A stretch of DNA of 64,000 nucleotides. It comes from Rhodamnia argentea. Lineage: Eukaryota > Streptophyta > Magnoliopsida > Myrtales > Myrtaceae. A program made the translations under genes and the position numbers. Location of the stretch: NCBI RefSeq assembly GCF_020921035.1, contig NC_063152.1, forward strand, positions 30,627,903 to 30,691,902, written 5' to 3'. Below are positions 45,849 through 58,690 of this stretch, in pieces. Numbering within the stretch: the stretch's first letter is position 1; each line of letters starts with the position of its first letter. The notes below the pieces were generated by a model, which worked only from the letters and a program-made list of their open reading frames with translations, did not search any database and had not been told where the DNA came from.

Positions 45849-47492
45849 ATGGCTGATGCAGACACTTGCACCAAGAAACAGGGCCTGATCTCGGAGCGAA
45901 ACCCAGCGAGGACGAGTAAGTTCTTCACCCACTTCCTGTTCAAAGCCCTCATAGTTGCAGTCTTCCTTGTGGTCCTCCCTCTATTCCCTTCACACGCCCC
46001 TGAGTTCATAAACCAGACCGTGCCCAACAGAAGCTGGGAGCTTCTCCACATTGTGTTTGTGGGAATTGCGGTTTCTTATGGCCTCTTTAGCAGGAGATCG
46101 AACGAGGAGGCTGAGAAAGAGAGTGGCGGCCCCTCTAAATTCGATAGTGCACAGTCCTATGTGTCTAGGTTCCTTCATGTGTCCTCTGTTTTCGACGAGG
46201 AAGCCGATAGCCCGTCTGGGTCTGATGAGAACAGAGTCCAGACGTGGAGCAGTCAGTATTTTAGGAACGAGCCCATGGTGGTTGTGGCTCCAGAAAGCGC
46301 TTCTGCTGATGAGGAGATAGGTATGAGTTCCAGGATTGGCGAAAAGCCGTTGCTTTTGCCTGTTCGGAGCTTAAAGTCGCGGGTCGCAGACGATTCTAGC
46401 GATACTGCTGATGAGCATAGTGGCATGTCTAACTCTTTCAGTAGGTCTAGTTCCAATTTTGGCTCGAAGAGGGTTTCGAAGAGCTCGATCAAGAAGAGGA
46501 AAGGACCGCTTGTGGATTTGGATCTCGTCGGACCAGAGGAGAATTCTAAGGAGAATAACGTCGTCCTGCCGTCGCCGATTCCATGGCGATCGAGATCAGG
46601 ACGAATGGAAGTGAAGGAGGATATAGACATTCCTTCGATGGAGGAATCCGAGACCAATCTACACGAGGCTCGGCCCTTTAGGCCTCAAACTTCACGGTCA
46701 TCTCGACCCAATTCCGCTACCGCGTCCCCAAAGCTGTCGCCTTCGCCGTCCTTATCTTCACCGAGGAAATTATCTCCATCACCTTCTCTATCCTCGGAGT
46801 CGCAAACAAAAACTCCGGAGGACTTGGTGAGGAAAAGGAACTCTCATAAGTATTCTTCTCCTCCGGTCCCTCCACCACCCCCACCGCCACCTCCTATGAA
46901 TTTCAGATCGTCGTCCATGAAACTGAATTCGAGTTTGAGCTCTCAGGTCAATGGAATTTCATACGAGAAGGACATGAGAAGGAGCTTCTCCTGTGAGTAC
47001 AAGGACACGAATGCAAGCAACAGGGAAATTCCAATGAGGAAAGCCAACTCAGGTACCTGGAAAGGAAAAGACACTAGAGACTATTACCCGAACGAAGAGG
47101 CAGAAACAGAATTCGAAGATGATTTGGTGAACCCACCGAGGAGAAAGACTGTGGGATTCAATCAAATTCCGTTCGCGACTGACAAATGGACCCCCGAGAG
47201 CACGGTGCAGAAGCCGTATTCCCGGGAATCTCCAAAGGAAGGGAGGCCGGAATTCCTTGAGAAGATGATCGTGGAATCCAACGAAGATTCAGAGAGCGAG
47301 GAAGATGCCTTCGAAGGGGCTTTGTGCAACGATCAAGTCGAAGCCGATTCGAGCAGCATCAGCGACGGAGGACCAGACGTGGACAAGAAAGCCGACGAGT
47401 TCATAGCTAAATTTAGGGAGCAGATAAGGCTTCAGCGGATCCAGTCGATCAAGAGATCGAGTGCGGAGATCAGTAGGAACGCTTCTAGGTAG
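45849..47492 (+). CDS. DUF761 / DUF4408 membrane protein
   Basis: A single exon encodes 547 residues. Two hydrophobic segments lie near the N-terminus (about 26-46, KALIVAVFLVVLPLF, and 63-80, LLHIVFVGIAVSYGLF), matching the DUF4408 region. A long serine-rich, charged and probably disordered middle includes SPSPSLSS repeats (297-315) and a proline run (338-349). The C-terminus (about 510-531) has the DUF761 signature DKKADEFIAKFREQIRLQR. This plant-specific family is known from cotton-fibre-expressed proteins; its function is unknown. The polyproline run may explain annotation of relatives as hydroxyproline-rich. The ATG at 45849 starts the longest frame and has a favourable AAAATGG context. 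Confidence 0.92.
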   Translation: MADADTCTKKQGLISERNPARTSKFFTHFLFKALIVAVFLVVLPLFPSHAPEFINQTVPNRSWELLHIVFVGIAVSYGLFSRRSNEEAEKESGGPSKFDSAQSYVSRFLHVSSVFDEEADSPSGSDENRVQTWSSQYFRNEPMVVVAPESASADEEIGMSSRIGEKPLLLPVRSLKSRVADDSSDTADEHSGMSNSFSRSSSNFGSKRVSKSSIKKRKGPLVDLDLVGPEENSKENNVVLPSPIPWRSRSGRMEVKEDIDIPSMEESETNLHEARPFRPQTSRSSRPNSATASPKLSPSPSLSSPRKLSPSPSLSSESQTKTPEDLVRKRNSHKYSSPPVPPPPPPPPPMNFRSSSMKLNSSLSSQVNGISYEKDMRRSFSCEYKDTNASNREIPMRKANSGTWKGKDTRDYYPNEEAETEFEDDLVNPPRRKTVGFNQIPFATDKWTPESTVQKPYSRESPKEGRPEFLEKMIVESNEDSESEEDAFEGALCNDQVEADSSSISDGGPDVDKKADEFIAKFREQIRLQRIQSIKRSSAEISRNASR

Positions 47493-49319
47493 ATATTAAC
47501 TTGAGGACCCCTCCGCTTATCGAGGCGTACAACGCAAAGTATTTTCGATGTTGTTCTGCGATTTTTCTTTCCTTTTTTTCTCACCGACCTCGGTTTCATG
47601 TTTGAATTTGCTTATATGCTCTACTTTAAAGGCATGGCAGTGGTTTGAACTTAGAGTGCAGTGTAGAGAGGAGGATGGTCATGGAATGGAATCGTTTCCT
47701 TGTTTAACTCCTGGTTATGATCTGATCTTTTGGCCCTTTGCTTGTAAAAGCAGGGCAGGTTCATGGCTGCAGTTGAATTCCTCTGTGCAAAAGTAATGCA
47801 TCTGGTGGAGACATTAGGAAACTTCAGTGAGCCAAAGCAAGTCTCTTGTACATTCGCTTATCTCTCTCATTCATTCCCATGCTGTGATGTGCATCGGGAA
47901 TCTTCTCTTGGTGCTCAAATCGGATGAGCACCATCTTCTTGCTTTGCTTGCATCGAAATGTCGCGCCATCAACAAGTTTCCAAGCTGTAATTCGGCATAT
48001 TTTCAGTCGGTCGCTGGCTTAGACTAGACTTCCGTGGCGGTTTAACGTTAGAAACATTCGGTATTGGCAAATTCCAATTATGTTTCATCAAGAGAGAGTT
48101 CGGAGATGGGATTCAATAGAACAGTGCTAGCATTTCTTTGTCCCCTGTCTAGATGCATAGCTGAATTGCAGAAATGAACCAAAAGAAGCTGAACCTTTGC
48201 AATACAAAGTATGCGCCGATCCTCACGGATACATTTTTGCTCGACCAATTCTCGCGGATACAGACGACATTTGCAATGGATCGTGCTCTGCAACTACATT
48301 TTCAAAAACCGTACTGGCTCGAATTAGATCGGTGTCTTGTATACGATCGAATCGAATAGGTCAAGATAGTCTAAAATCGCATCAAAACCAGGATTTGTCT
48401 GTTGCAATTGGTTTTGTTTAAAGATAGATGGCACAAGACCTTTAGCTCATAGTTCAAGGACAAGCAGACTTGCTCAATGGGTATGCATGCTAAGGACTGG
48501 GCCGAAAAGTGCAGACGGCCGGATCGGGTCGGATCGAAATTCGGGGCTCCACATTTGGGTGAAGCCCGCCAGTCGAGCTAGAAATAAAAAGTTCGGGCCT
48601 TCTCTTTCAGGTATTTCTTTTATTCGGAGAAAAAATCAAACGGGTAGAATTGAAATCAGATGATTGTGAAGACCATATGTTGCAACTTCAAACCGATGAT
48701 GCATCGCGAGCTTGATCCCCCGGAAATCATTAATTCAATCACTAGAATATAGGGGTAATTCGCTCCCAATATGGTCTAATCACATCCACGAACAGGGAAC
48801 CGAACTGAATGATCCTAGGAAAGATTGGTCCAGTTCGGTTCTTGAAAGGTCCAATAGAATCGGTGGATAATTAATATTGGTGAGCAACATAGACTTTAAT
48901 CTTAATATATTAATTAAAACTAGGTTTACATTTAAGACATTAAAAAAATAATCAATGAAATATTAAATTTACTTTTAATAAATAAAAATAAAAATTGGCC
49001 CAATTCGGCCTATCCAATTTCCCCTAAAGCCGAGAACAGAATCAAAAATCACGCGTTTCAATTTTATGGAATCGAGAACCAGGACCGACGCCACCGGAAC
49101 CGAATCAAACCTACCAATTGGGTTTTTCCTTCTCTCGGAGCATAAGTAAATTTTTCTTTTGTTCTAGACTCGAGGAATACGAAAAGGGGAAAATTACGAA
49201 GTAGGCCAAGGTAGGAAAACGACAGCCATCAATCCATGAATTTGCACTAAAAAAAAAAGTTTCAACTAATAACACTAATACATGCTTAATTCAATTAGTA
49301 TTCAAAGGGTAAAATGTCG
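47493..49319. other. gene-free region
   Basis: The left part should hold the 3' UTR of the DUF761 gene. Bases 48770-49130 contain phrases such as TTCGGTTCTTGAAAGGTCCAAT and GAACCAGGACCGACGCC, of a kind seen in dispersed plant repeats. No gene is supported. Confidence 0.45.
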
Positions 49320-50490
49320 TCATCCATGTCAAATGGATGGGTTGGGTTAGATAATAAATGGTATAATCTAAATTGACCTATTAACCTATTTATGACTCAT
49401 CTACTCATTAGGTAAAGTTCTTAATCCATACCAAACCCAACCCAATCCGTATTGCTAATACACTTTCTTATTTATCATAGTTTAAGAAACTTTATTTCTT
49501 ATAATTTTATATTGCTAAAACACTTCTATGCAATATAAATTTAGTAGACAACTTTCATAATTTTTTATTTTTTTATTTTCCTTTTTATAATTTATAATTT
49601 ATATTTTTTCTTTTTTCTTTCTGTACTATAACAAATTTAAAATATATTAAAAATAAAGAAAACACATCTCAACAAATTTCCATCGGGGACTTCCCCTTCC
49701 TCCACGCCGGACCACCGTGATCTGCCGCCGCAGCTTCCCCGGCTACTGCCTTGAACACTGTGTACAGTCTGAATAACGGTGAGCGCGAAGAGGAAGACGG
49801 CGGCGATGAGAGACCGTATGGCCCATGCGTTCCTGAAGTAGGTGTGGATGAGATTAGACCTCCACACGTTCCAGGGCTTCTTGCAGTACCTGCTGACCTT
49901 CTTGTGCACGGCGTCGAGGGTGCTGTCGGGCTCTTTGGAAAGGAGATGTCCTTAAGGCTGTCCGTTTCGTTCTTCTTGAACCGGATCCCGGCCTCGTCGA
50001 GCTCTGTGGCCGACCGGATAATCTCCTCGCTGCCATCGTGCCCCATCTTGACCAGCTCGAGGGAGAAGATAGGCCAAAAACGGCCGTCAGATCTGATCCT
50101 CAAAAGCCGCCGTCGGCATCGCCGTCAGTGTCTCCGAGCTCCTCCAAGAGCTCCTTCCAGAAGGCAGCATCCGCTTCTTCGTCGAAGCGTCAAACGAGAG
50201 GCTGACGCGTCTGGAGTTATAGGTAGGAGGAGCGAAGATGGCCACTGGCCCTCGAAATGAAGGTTCTGAGTTCTGACTATACGAAGGAGAAAGCGAAGAG
50301 ATGAAGAGTCTTAACCTAACGGACTGAAAATGGGTTCTAAACTGAACCCATCTAGACCCATTTATTTCAAGCTTTAAATTTTAAAACCCATTAAGAAGGG
50401 CTCTTCAAATTTAGATTGACCCATACATGACCCATTTAATAGATAATTGGGTCTTATATGGGCTTTAGACCCATATTGATAGGTCTAAAT
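49320..50490. mobile_element. possible transposon carrying the DUF247 fragment
   Basis: The DUF247 pseudogene is flanked by two stretches rich in ACCCATTTA / TGGGTT words (49330-49480 and 50325-50490). Read in opposite orientation they share phrases such as TCTAAATTTGA / TCTAAATTGAC and AAATGGGT. This could be a non-autonomous element with long, decayed inverted ends that captured a gene fragment. I see no clean termini or target duplication. Confidence 0.3.
49640..50230 (-). pseudogene. DUF247 (UPF0481) protein, truncated
   Basis: On the minus strand 50045-49935 encodes ATELDEAGIRFKKNETDSL and KDISF, a conserved DUF247 segment. A second frame, 49915-49750, encodes the family's C-terminus: HKKVSRYCKKPWNVWRSNL, HTYFRNAWAI and the membrane anchor LIAAVFLFALTVIQTVHSV. 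About 150 residues that normally lie between these are missing and the frame shifts at the joint. Farther upstream, FWKELLEELGD (about 50170) may be another piece. DUF247 proteins are plant-specific; some grass members act in self-incompatibility, but most have no known role. This copy is dead. Confidence 0.85.
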
Positions 50491-51193
50491 GTCGCGTAGG
50501 GCGACCTGGCCAGGCCGAGTCAGGAAAGCTTTGATGACTCAAGATTCATCTTAGGAAAAGGAGAGTGAGAGGAAGAGGGGGCATCCCTCGGCTCGATCGT
50601 CTAATTCGCTCCAACAGACAGGCATGATTCTATAGTCAAAGCAACTTCGTCACTTTCGTGTACCCGTTGGACGACAGCCTTTTTTGGAGTTCCTTAGGGA
50701 CGGCTTCACTCTGTGTAGATTGACTGAACGCAAAAAGCCTTTCGCCGGCAGGCGATCTTGTTTCCCACGGGATTTCACTATAGTCTTAGTAAGGAACTAA
50801 GCATCAAGAATAAATTGCGAAATGACAAAAAGAAAAAAAAAATCCAAGCACCCATCAAACAAATTAGATCATGCAGTCATCATGTTCAGTCTCCCAAATC
50901 TCAAATCAGACAACCAATGTTCATAGGTTAGTAAAATTAACCGGAAATTACAAATTTTTCGAGGTCTTCCTCCCAAATCCTAAACTTTAGGGCAAAAGAT
51001 GGGGTCGCGGTACAAAACATTGTCGACCCTCCAAAATCTCATTTCCGACAAACCATATCCTTAGACACCAAACACTACTGACAATTTGTACAATTCCCCC
51101 AATTGCTTCGACCGCGACACGTCCTGCAAAATGACCAAAACGCCCACGGGTACGACAGCGACCCCGACCCCGACTGCGACCCCCCCGCCGGGC
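50491..51193. other. intergenic region 3' of the HD-Zip gene
   Basis: No coding region is seen; the right end should be the 3' UTR of the HD-Zip gene. Confidence 0.5.
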
Positions 51194-53435
51194 TCACGAG
51201 CAGGAGCGGAGGGCGTCGAAGGCGGCATGGGCGAGGGGGGCGGCCGCGGGGGCCCACGGGTTGATGAGGGGCACGGGGTGGCCGTGGGGCGGGACGGCAG
51301 CAAGGGGGCGGCCGGAGTGGGGCGGGGCGGCCACGCGCTCGCAGGAGGGGCACATGGTGAGGGTGGTGGGAGGGGAGAGGTGCATGTAGAACTGGGGGGA
51401 GAGCTTGAGCGCCCGCAGCTCCTGCACCTCCTTCTGCAGCCGCCGGTTCTCCTCCGTCAGGCTCTCGCAGCACCGCTTCAGGTACTCGCAATCCACCTCC
51501 GTCTGCTTCAACTTCGTCCTGCGCAACATATCGTTAATGTCAGTTTAATTTCGTTGACCGAACCGACATGATCTCCGAGGAGAAAGGGGGGTTGAAAATT
51601 TATCGGAAATGACACGTGTCCTCACCTCGCTCTTCTGTTCTGGAACCAGACCTCCACTTGTCTGGGCCGGAGCCCGAGCTGCTTCGCCAGCGCCAGCTTC
51701 TGCTTCTGCATGAAACACCCAAATACGACCATCAGTTGCGAAATGACGAAGACGCCCCTATATTGATGAAGAGCACGAAAGTAGCATTTTGGTTTTTATT
51801 TCTAATCTTTTAAGTTTCAGCATTTATGCGATTTGATCCTAACTTTTATTTTTTATTCAATCAAAGTCCTCCAACTTTCTCGATTTATGTGATGCGCTCC
51901 TCTAAATCCTATTTTATTCATTCAAATCCTCTTAACTTTCTTGATTTACGCATTAAGCATTTCGTTTACCCGTTACAATTGACACTATCAAATTACGATT
52001 TCTTTTCTTCATTTTTTCCGAGCGCTGAATTGGGGACACCCGAGCACCATGCGACGACATGGAGCAAGCAATTTACGGGAGGATTTAATTGAACAAATCA
52101 AAAAAAGTAAAAGAACTTAATTGTATAATATGAAAGTAAGTGATTCAGATTGCACGAATTAAAAGAGTTAAGAATCAAATTGCATAAACGCTCTAAACTT
52201 GATACTTTAACCCTAGTATTTTGTTGTCCAGCTCTTTCACGCTCTTTGTCTCCGACCAAACAAAAGTAAACGTGTCGTGCTTGTCATTTTTCTTAATCAG
52301 ATAATAAGATTATCCCAGATCCCTCAACAAAGATCTCAGTTTAACACGGTTAATTTTACGTTTAGCCCCCTCGAATTATTAAAATATTTTCACGAATATG
52401 AATATTCGGAATTATTTACGTGTTTTCAATTTCTAGACACACTCAAATTCTCTCCGAGCAAGCCTTCCGGCAGATCTCGTATATACGAATCCGTACGATA
52501 CTTACAGGATTGAGGGTGTTGTGTTCTTTGAAGCTCTCCTCGAGAACGGCGGACTGGTCCTTGGACAACCGGAGCTTCTTCCTCGACATGTCCCCGTCCT
52601 CCTCGTCGCTGCCACCGCCGCCGCGAGAGGACGCCCTCTCGTTGTCGAGGTCGTCGCCGTTGGTCTGGCTCTGGTGATCCCTCTCGCTCCGCTTCCCGCT
52701 CACCGTCGACGCCATGCTGTTCGGCGACGACACCCCGGCCTCGTCCTCGCCGTAGTCCGCCGCAGCCACCGCCGCCGACGGCTCTCTGTTCACGTCGATC
52801 TCCCGAAGGAACGATCGCGTCTCGGAGTTCCGATCTACGCGCGAGAGGGATTGGGGATCAATATTAGAGAAGAAAGCGAAGATTTTTTCTCCTTCGGGTT
52901 AGTGGGATTGGTTTGTAGAAAAAGACCAAAGCTTGAAACTTTAAGCCATGAAAACTAGACTCGAGTTCTCTTTTACTTCCGTATTTGTTTACCCCCCTTC
53001 CAATCTTGGTCACGACTGAGGTTAATTAAATCTTACAGTTTCTTCTGTTTGGACTCGAAAAACTCATGGGGAGTATAAACAACGACGCATTTTTGTTCGG
53101 CCGGCGTTTTGACTGCACTGAATAAGTTTCTGAAGGAAGTGGGTGGAAAAACAGAGCATGTGCATGTGGTTCGGGAGTATCAAAAAAACCCAAAAGAAAA
53201 GCTCGGATCTTGGCACGTCAGATTCATGTGTGGCAGTACCTGAAGAAGAAGCGAAGGCGTCGTTGCAAGTTCGCTTTTGAAGATTGAGCCCAGACTGAGC
53301 AGACGAAGCAGAGGACGGGACCAAACAGGGCATGAGGTTCAGCTGCAGAGATTGTGGATGCTGATGATGGCGGTGAAGATGGCTCTGAGGGAAGCTCAGG
53401 CTCAAGCTCAAGCCCAGATCATCTTTCTCGCCCAT
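51194..53435 (-). CDS. HD-Zip class II homeobox-leucine zipper transcription factor (4 exons)
   Basis: The coding sequence is complement(join(51194..51518, 51626..51705, 52506..52834, 53240..53435)), 309 residues, all introns GT-AG. The N-terminus carries an EAR-type LGLSLSL repression motif (residues 7-13). The homeodomain spans about 149-203 ([11 protein letters not shown] to WFQNRRAR). The leucine zipper follows at about 208-243 (EYLKRCC...[12 protein letters not shown]), and then the class II CPSCE motif (258-262). These proteins bind CAATNATTG as dimers and mostly repress; members such as ATHB-2/HAT4 act in shade avoidance, auxin response and leaf polarity. Motifs place it near HAT1/HAT2/HAT4 or HAT3/ATHB4; I do not choose among them. 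The long GA tract lies just upstream of the start. Confidence 0.95.
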
Positions 53436-53494
53436 GACGATGGCTCTCTGGTCTTTCCGCGTAAAGGAGCACGGAGCTTTGGATGTCCTTCGTC

Positions 53495-53497
<3 letters not shown>

Positions 53498-53528
<31 letters not shown>

Positions 53529-53605
53529 GCCAGACGGGTACAGAGAGGTGTGGATGGTGTGGATGAGAGTTTTGGGGGGATTAAATAGAGAGAGAGAGAG
53601 AGAAG
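53498..53605. repeat. (GA)n tracts upstream of the HD-Zip gene
   Basis: Pure GA runs at 53499-53524 and 53587-53602 lie 65-170 bp upstream of the start codon (CT on the coding strand), probably in the 5' leader, similar to the leader of the DUF761 gene. Confidence 0.85.
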
Positions 53606-56384
53606 AGAGAGAAAGGAGAAGAAGCTCAAATCAAATGATGAGAAGTGGATGTCAGGGAAAGGCCAGTTAATGTCGATCATGATATGGGCATGTCGCACAC
53701 TTGCTTTTGCCTCCCCTCCCCAAGGATAATAATGCCCTGCTCTTTCTTACATTACCACCCCCACTTCGTCGTTTCCTTTCCTTCCTTAGCCACCTCCATA
53801 TTTTTTTTATTTTTTTTTTGTGCTTGTTATGTACTGAAGTGGAAAAGAAATTTAAAAAAATAAATAAATTTATGTACTTGGTCATCCACTATTTTGAAAA
53901 AAAGAAAAGGTAGTTTTACAATCAATTCATCTTCTAAAAAAAAAAAAAAAGAAATGCTTGAATCGCTTGTATTTCTTTCGGCCTAATTCCCTAGAAAACA
54001 TTCAACTTCAAAGAAAATGTTCGATTTTTTGCGAGTATCGTGTCACTAGCTGTGGTGCGAGCATTTTTTTGTCTTAGTGATCCACTTACAATTTAACACT
54101 CATGATCAGTATACACGAAAAAGTAGAACTCTTATTTTTCTTTGTTTTTCCTCCTCCATCCAATCACCGTCTGCCGAGCCACTTGAGAATCCGACTCGGC
54201 CATCTCCACAGCGCAAGCTGCCGCACTACCCCGCCATGGTCGCTGTGCCAGCACGAGTTTTCTCGCTCTGGTCGGATCCGACCGAGATCGTGAGCTCGAC
54301 AGAAAAAATAGAGGGATTTTTCTTAGCTTTCCAGAGTCCACTACGACGACCACGACCCTTGAAGGAGCCAACCACAAAGACATAGCTGAAATTGAAAACT
54401 TCAAGATTTGGCGAAGACCCTTGACGAAGCCGACCGTAAAATCGATAATGTATGACCACAGATAAATTTGAACTTCCAGATCTAGAGCCATGCCTTCATA
54501 TCTAGCAACGCAGCTCATTAATGGCCGCGAGTCTTGATGGCGAGGTTGAGATTCCATGGATGAGCCGCCGTGATGGGCAGCACTGCAAACCCAAAACACA
54601 ACAAGAAAAACAATTGAGTGAAGGTCATGCTCGGGAAGACAAAGCTGGCCACGAAGACTGCGGAGGCAGTGGTCGACCTAGACATAGCGTTGACAATTCT
54701 GCCGGCGGTGACGGTTGAGGGAAGCCTTGGGCAAGGTGTTGGCTAGATGGAGAGGAAGAGAGAGAGATAAATGGACAAGCGTTTTAGTTTTTTAATTTGT
54801 TAGACGAGTGTCAAATTAGAAGTGGATCCATTCAAAAAAGGCTCACTACATCAACTCATGACATGGCGCTCACAAAAAACTAATTTTTGTCTTCTCATTT
54901 TGAGATTTAATCCCAATTCTGCTCCAAACTTTTTTGTGTATAGAAAAAAAAAAATCTCCAACTGTCACTCGGACTTTAAATTTGCCCAATTACCACTAAT
55001 TTATTCGGAATTCATAACATCCGAGCCGGTTAGAGCCTATTATCAGAACCCGAGACTTTACTCAACACATCCACCTCCGTATGGAACGACGACAATCTCC
55101 TCATATTGATAATCTAAAAGAAACTTGTAAAGATTTTTTAACGCACGAGCAGATTTAAGCATAGAGTGAAAGTTAGAGATTTACTTTTCGGACAAAAAAA
55201 ATTCAAAGCATATTTGAGATTTGACCTGAAGGTGAGATTTTTTTTCAGGGAATTAGCAAGTTTTTTCCCATCATCGTGTTTAAATTATTTAGTGTTTGCA
55301 ATTATTTTGGTAAAATAGATATTCTTCTTTTTTTGTTCTTCTTTGTTTGTTCATTGTTAGATTGCATAATAGTATGTATGTTTTGACAATTATAGTCGCG
55401 CTCTATAGGGTCCGAAAAAGTCGATAAGACACGTGATGTTTTCCCAAAACGAAATAGACTTAAGACAATCTTGTAACCAGAAATGAAGAGGATCATATAG
55501 TCCTGTTAAGAGTTAGAGAAGAGGATTGTCTCCATTACTATATTTTTTATATAGCTTCCCGACTTCCGCCATACCAAGTATCGTCACGACCCGCTAATGT
55601 GATCCGATTACGTCTTATATATCATCACTTGCAGTGCATTCGGGTAGTAAAGAAGACTCGAAAAGGCGAGGGAATTGCCATTACATGCATACGAAGAAAA
55701 AATGTTTTATATAATAAATAGAAGAAAAGACGACAATCATAGATCGGTCAGATACCCGGTTTGAATATAACTTTTATCGATGTCTATGCCCTGTCTTCTT
55801 TGGATTTGGTTGGATTATGCAGGTGATGCGTCTTCAGTTGAATTAAAGATGTGTATCGTCATCCACCTGATCAATAATTCATGGTTGCAATTGTGCACCG
55901 CCACCTATCTCTCTCTATCTCTCTCTAACCAAGAAATCTATGTATTTCTCGTGACTAAGTATTGCATAATCTAATCAAAACTTCTTCTTTTTTGTGAAAG
56001 TATCGTGATGGGCACCCTTCGTTTCGTCAACGTCAATATTATCAGGCAGATTTAGCTTTGAAAACGAACGTCGGACGCCCAATCAAATTGAGTATGAAAA
56101 TCTAATCGGGACGCAAAAATTCAATCACACGATCAATTTGGCTAGGGACCTTTTCCGATTGAGAGGCTTTTCTTGTTTGCTACTCTAGCCAAACGAAAGA
56201 GAAATCGTGGACTAAGGAGGAGACATTTAAATTCCTCACGAGCGTCCTCATTTGCATCGACATGCTTGAACATTGGAATTGTGGAGCACGTTGTGAATAG
56301 AAACCGCAAAAACTCTTATTCTAAGACTCTCTCTCTTGTTAGTAAATCAAGAAGACACCTATCTTTACACTCCTATGTTTTACA
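53606..56384. other. gene-free region
   Basis: This includes the upstream region of the HD-Zip gene. Short frames on both strands at 54080-54720 have no known motif and lie in a locally GC-rich patch; I regard them as chance. Nothing else is recognised. Confidence 0.45.
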
Positions 56385-57003
56385 AAAAATAACTTTCAGG
56401 AAAAAAAAAACATGAATTTTCCAGCGTTTGGTTAAAAAAAAATAAACTAGTAAAAAAAAAATTCCGCCAATGAAAAAACATTTTGAAAAGTAGGAAAAAT
56501 GATATTCTCTTTTAGAATAGAGGAAATCGTTCTCCATCATCTTTCCTCCACGCACTCATTCATATTCTTTTTCCTTTTAATCATTTAAAAAGATATGAAT
56601 TTTTTTATTAATTTTTGTTTTTCAATTTTTTAATTTTTTTTTCTTTTGTTTTTTTTTCCTTATCATTCTTCCTCCGCCGGTTGCCGGTTACCAGCCACGG
56701 GCAAAGGAAGAGCCTCGCTGGCGCCTTGCTTGAGACTAACGAGGCTCGAGCCTCGCCTGTGGCCGACGACAGGCAGAGGAAGAATGAAAAGATAAGGAAA
56801 AAAAAATTAATAATTCAAATTTTGTCATAATTTTCTCCGTGGGGACAGTCATTTTTTAAATTAGCTCATTTTTTATACCAAACGGTGAAAATTCATTTTT
56901 TGAGTTGTAGCCAAACACCAAAAAATATTGTCATTTTCTGAAAAATGACTTTCTAGAAAATATGTTTCGTAAATATCTCAATTTCCACGGCACAAACGGA
57001 GCC
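56385..57003. mobile_element. MITE-like element with GC-rich core
   Basis: AT-rich arms (left: AACTTTCAGGAAAAAA, TTTTCCAGCGTTTGGTT; right, inverted: CCAAACACCAAAAAATATT, TTTCTGAAAAATGACTTTCT) enclose a GC-rich core at 56670-56780 with GCCTCGCTGG and GAGGCTCGAGCCTCG words. The layout is like the element at 43122-43578. Exact ends and target duplication were not found. Confidence 0.5.
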
Positions 57004-58320
57004 TTGATAAGTTGACTTCGCATTGCCAATGTCTTGAAGGGGCAGGCCTGTGAAAAATGAAACTCATAGATGGTATTGTAAAGCTAAAAAATCGTTTTTC
57101 AAATCACGCTAAGTATTAACAAAGACGTGTCGTATGATTTTACTTTCTTTCTTTTTAAGGGAAACATGAATTTATAATAATGATGAGATTACTTTCCAAT
57201 ACAATGAACCAAATTTTATTTTTATTTTTATTTTCTCCGATACAGATGAAATGTCATAGAAATTTTTTGTACCGTGATTTTTAGATTCGAAAGAAAAGAT
57301 ATTCCATCTAGAAGAATAAATGAATTTGATTTCTACTAAATTGTAGTAAAGTTCACGCAAAATTTGAACGCCCTTAAATGCTATAAAAGATGTGACATTC
57401 GATGCTAGCTGATCAAGTCATAAAGGGCGAAATTACTCGATTGCGCAACAAAGTCGTCCCCTAATAATTACGAGAATAACCAATAAATCCGACAAACGTC
57501 TCTTTTCGCAAGACTCTTCCATAATCAAAAACCGGAGGGAAAAGCTTATCGACAGCCGTCAAAATCAAAGGGAGCGAACGGCCATGATTGGGACGATGCA
57601 ACTTCTTTCTTTTTATCGAAATCTGACGGTTGATTTATGTGCGGTGAGGGGGGCCCCACAAAATTTATTGGGTTTCCCTTTTGAAAATTCTCTTTCTCAT
57701 GCGACTAATATTAAGGAGTCTTGGAGACTAAGTTGTCGCTGTCTGCAGACGCCCTTGAAATTTCACTCCTACCAGTCCAAAGACAAACGACTTTATTCGT
57801 GGGTTGCCGTCTATTAGCGCGTGATACCACGCCCAAGGTAAAAGTAGGTCGTGTTTTAAGTGCTTGTATTGATCTATTTTTGTGCATTATGATTATAACG
57901 ACTCTTACCCGATTCAATCGGGCACCAATTCTAAGCAGTTCTTCTCATGGAGTTGTTGTCTCTAAAAAGTGGGCGATTTCATGGGCCAGCTCGCCGAGAC
58001 GGTGAAGCAACTTAGGTGCTCGGGTCGAGTGGAGGGCTAGGGCTTCGCGTGGCACACGAGCAATATGGAGATGTGGGTGAATGCCACACCGACAGATGAG
58101 CAAAAACAAGTTTTAGAATCAATAATCGATTGTTTCCTATTCAGTTCTCAATTCTATCCGATAATCGGCCCATCTTACGCTTTTGAGAGCAAAATTAAAT
58201 ATTTATAATCCAACAAAACGGTCACATCATTTTATTTATATTGATCAAGTAGACACGTAGTTATTTGTTCATGTTAAAGTTTCGTGTTTTGATTGTCGAC
58301 GTCTTAAAAAGTTTTTTTTT
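57004..58320. other. gene-free region
   Basis: No coding region, RNA gene or repeat that I can support. Confidence 0.45.
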
Positions 58321-58329
58321 TTTTTCAAG

Positions 58330-58690
58330 AAATAGGATTTAGAATTGGCCTCAAGGGACCTAAGCCAAATCTCTATGGACCGAAGCATGGGTACCAAGAT
58401 CTCAAGCCCGGCCTCAATGGACTCGAGACCGATGTTTGTGGACTCGAAAACAGGCACCAGAGTCTCAAGCTTAGCCTCGAGAAACTTGGGCACAAATTAT
58501 TTTGATCAAGCTCGGTCTCGATGGACTCGAGCCGGGCGCTAGTTACTTAGGCAAGGGAGAGAGGTACTTGGACAAGGCCAAGGGAGACCCGGGCACGGGC
58601 ACCGAGGTCCGGGGATTACCCTTGAGGGACTCGGCATGGGAATCGGTTCCCCGAGCACGCACGCGAGCATTTGGAGAGCATTGCTCTTTG
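58330..58690. repeat. GC-rich degenerate minisatellite, array 2
   Basis: Units with the core CCTCAATGGACTCGAGAC / CACGGGCACCGAGGTC repeat about seven to nine times. The core and phrasing (CCTCGATGGACC, GGGCACNGG, AGTCTCGAGC) match array 1 at 23690-24240, 34 kb away, so both belong to one dispersed family. A T-run (58309-58325) precedes it. Confidence 0.75.

Noticed and set aside
54132..54599. 155-codon minus-strand frame
   Set aside because: No known motif, low-complexity runs (poly-valine, arginine-serine) and competing frames on the plus strand.
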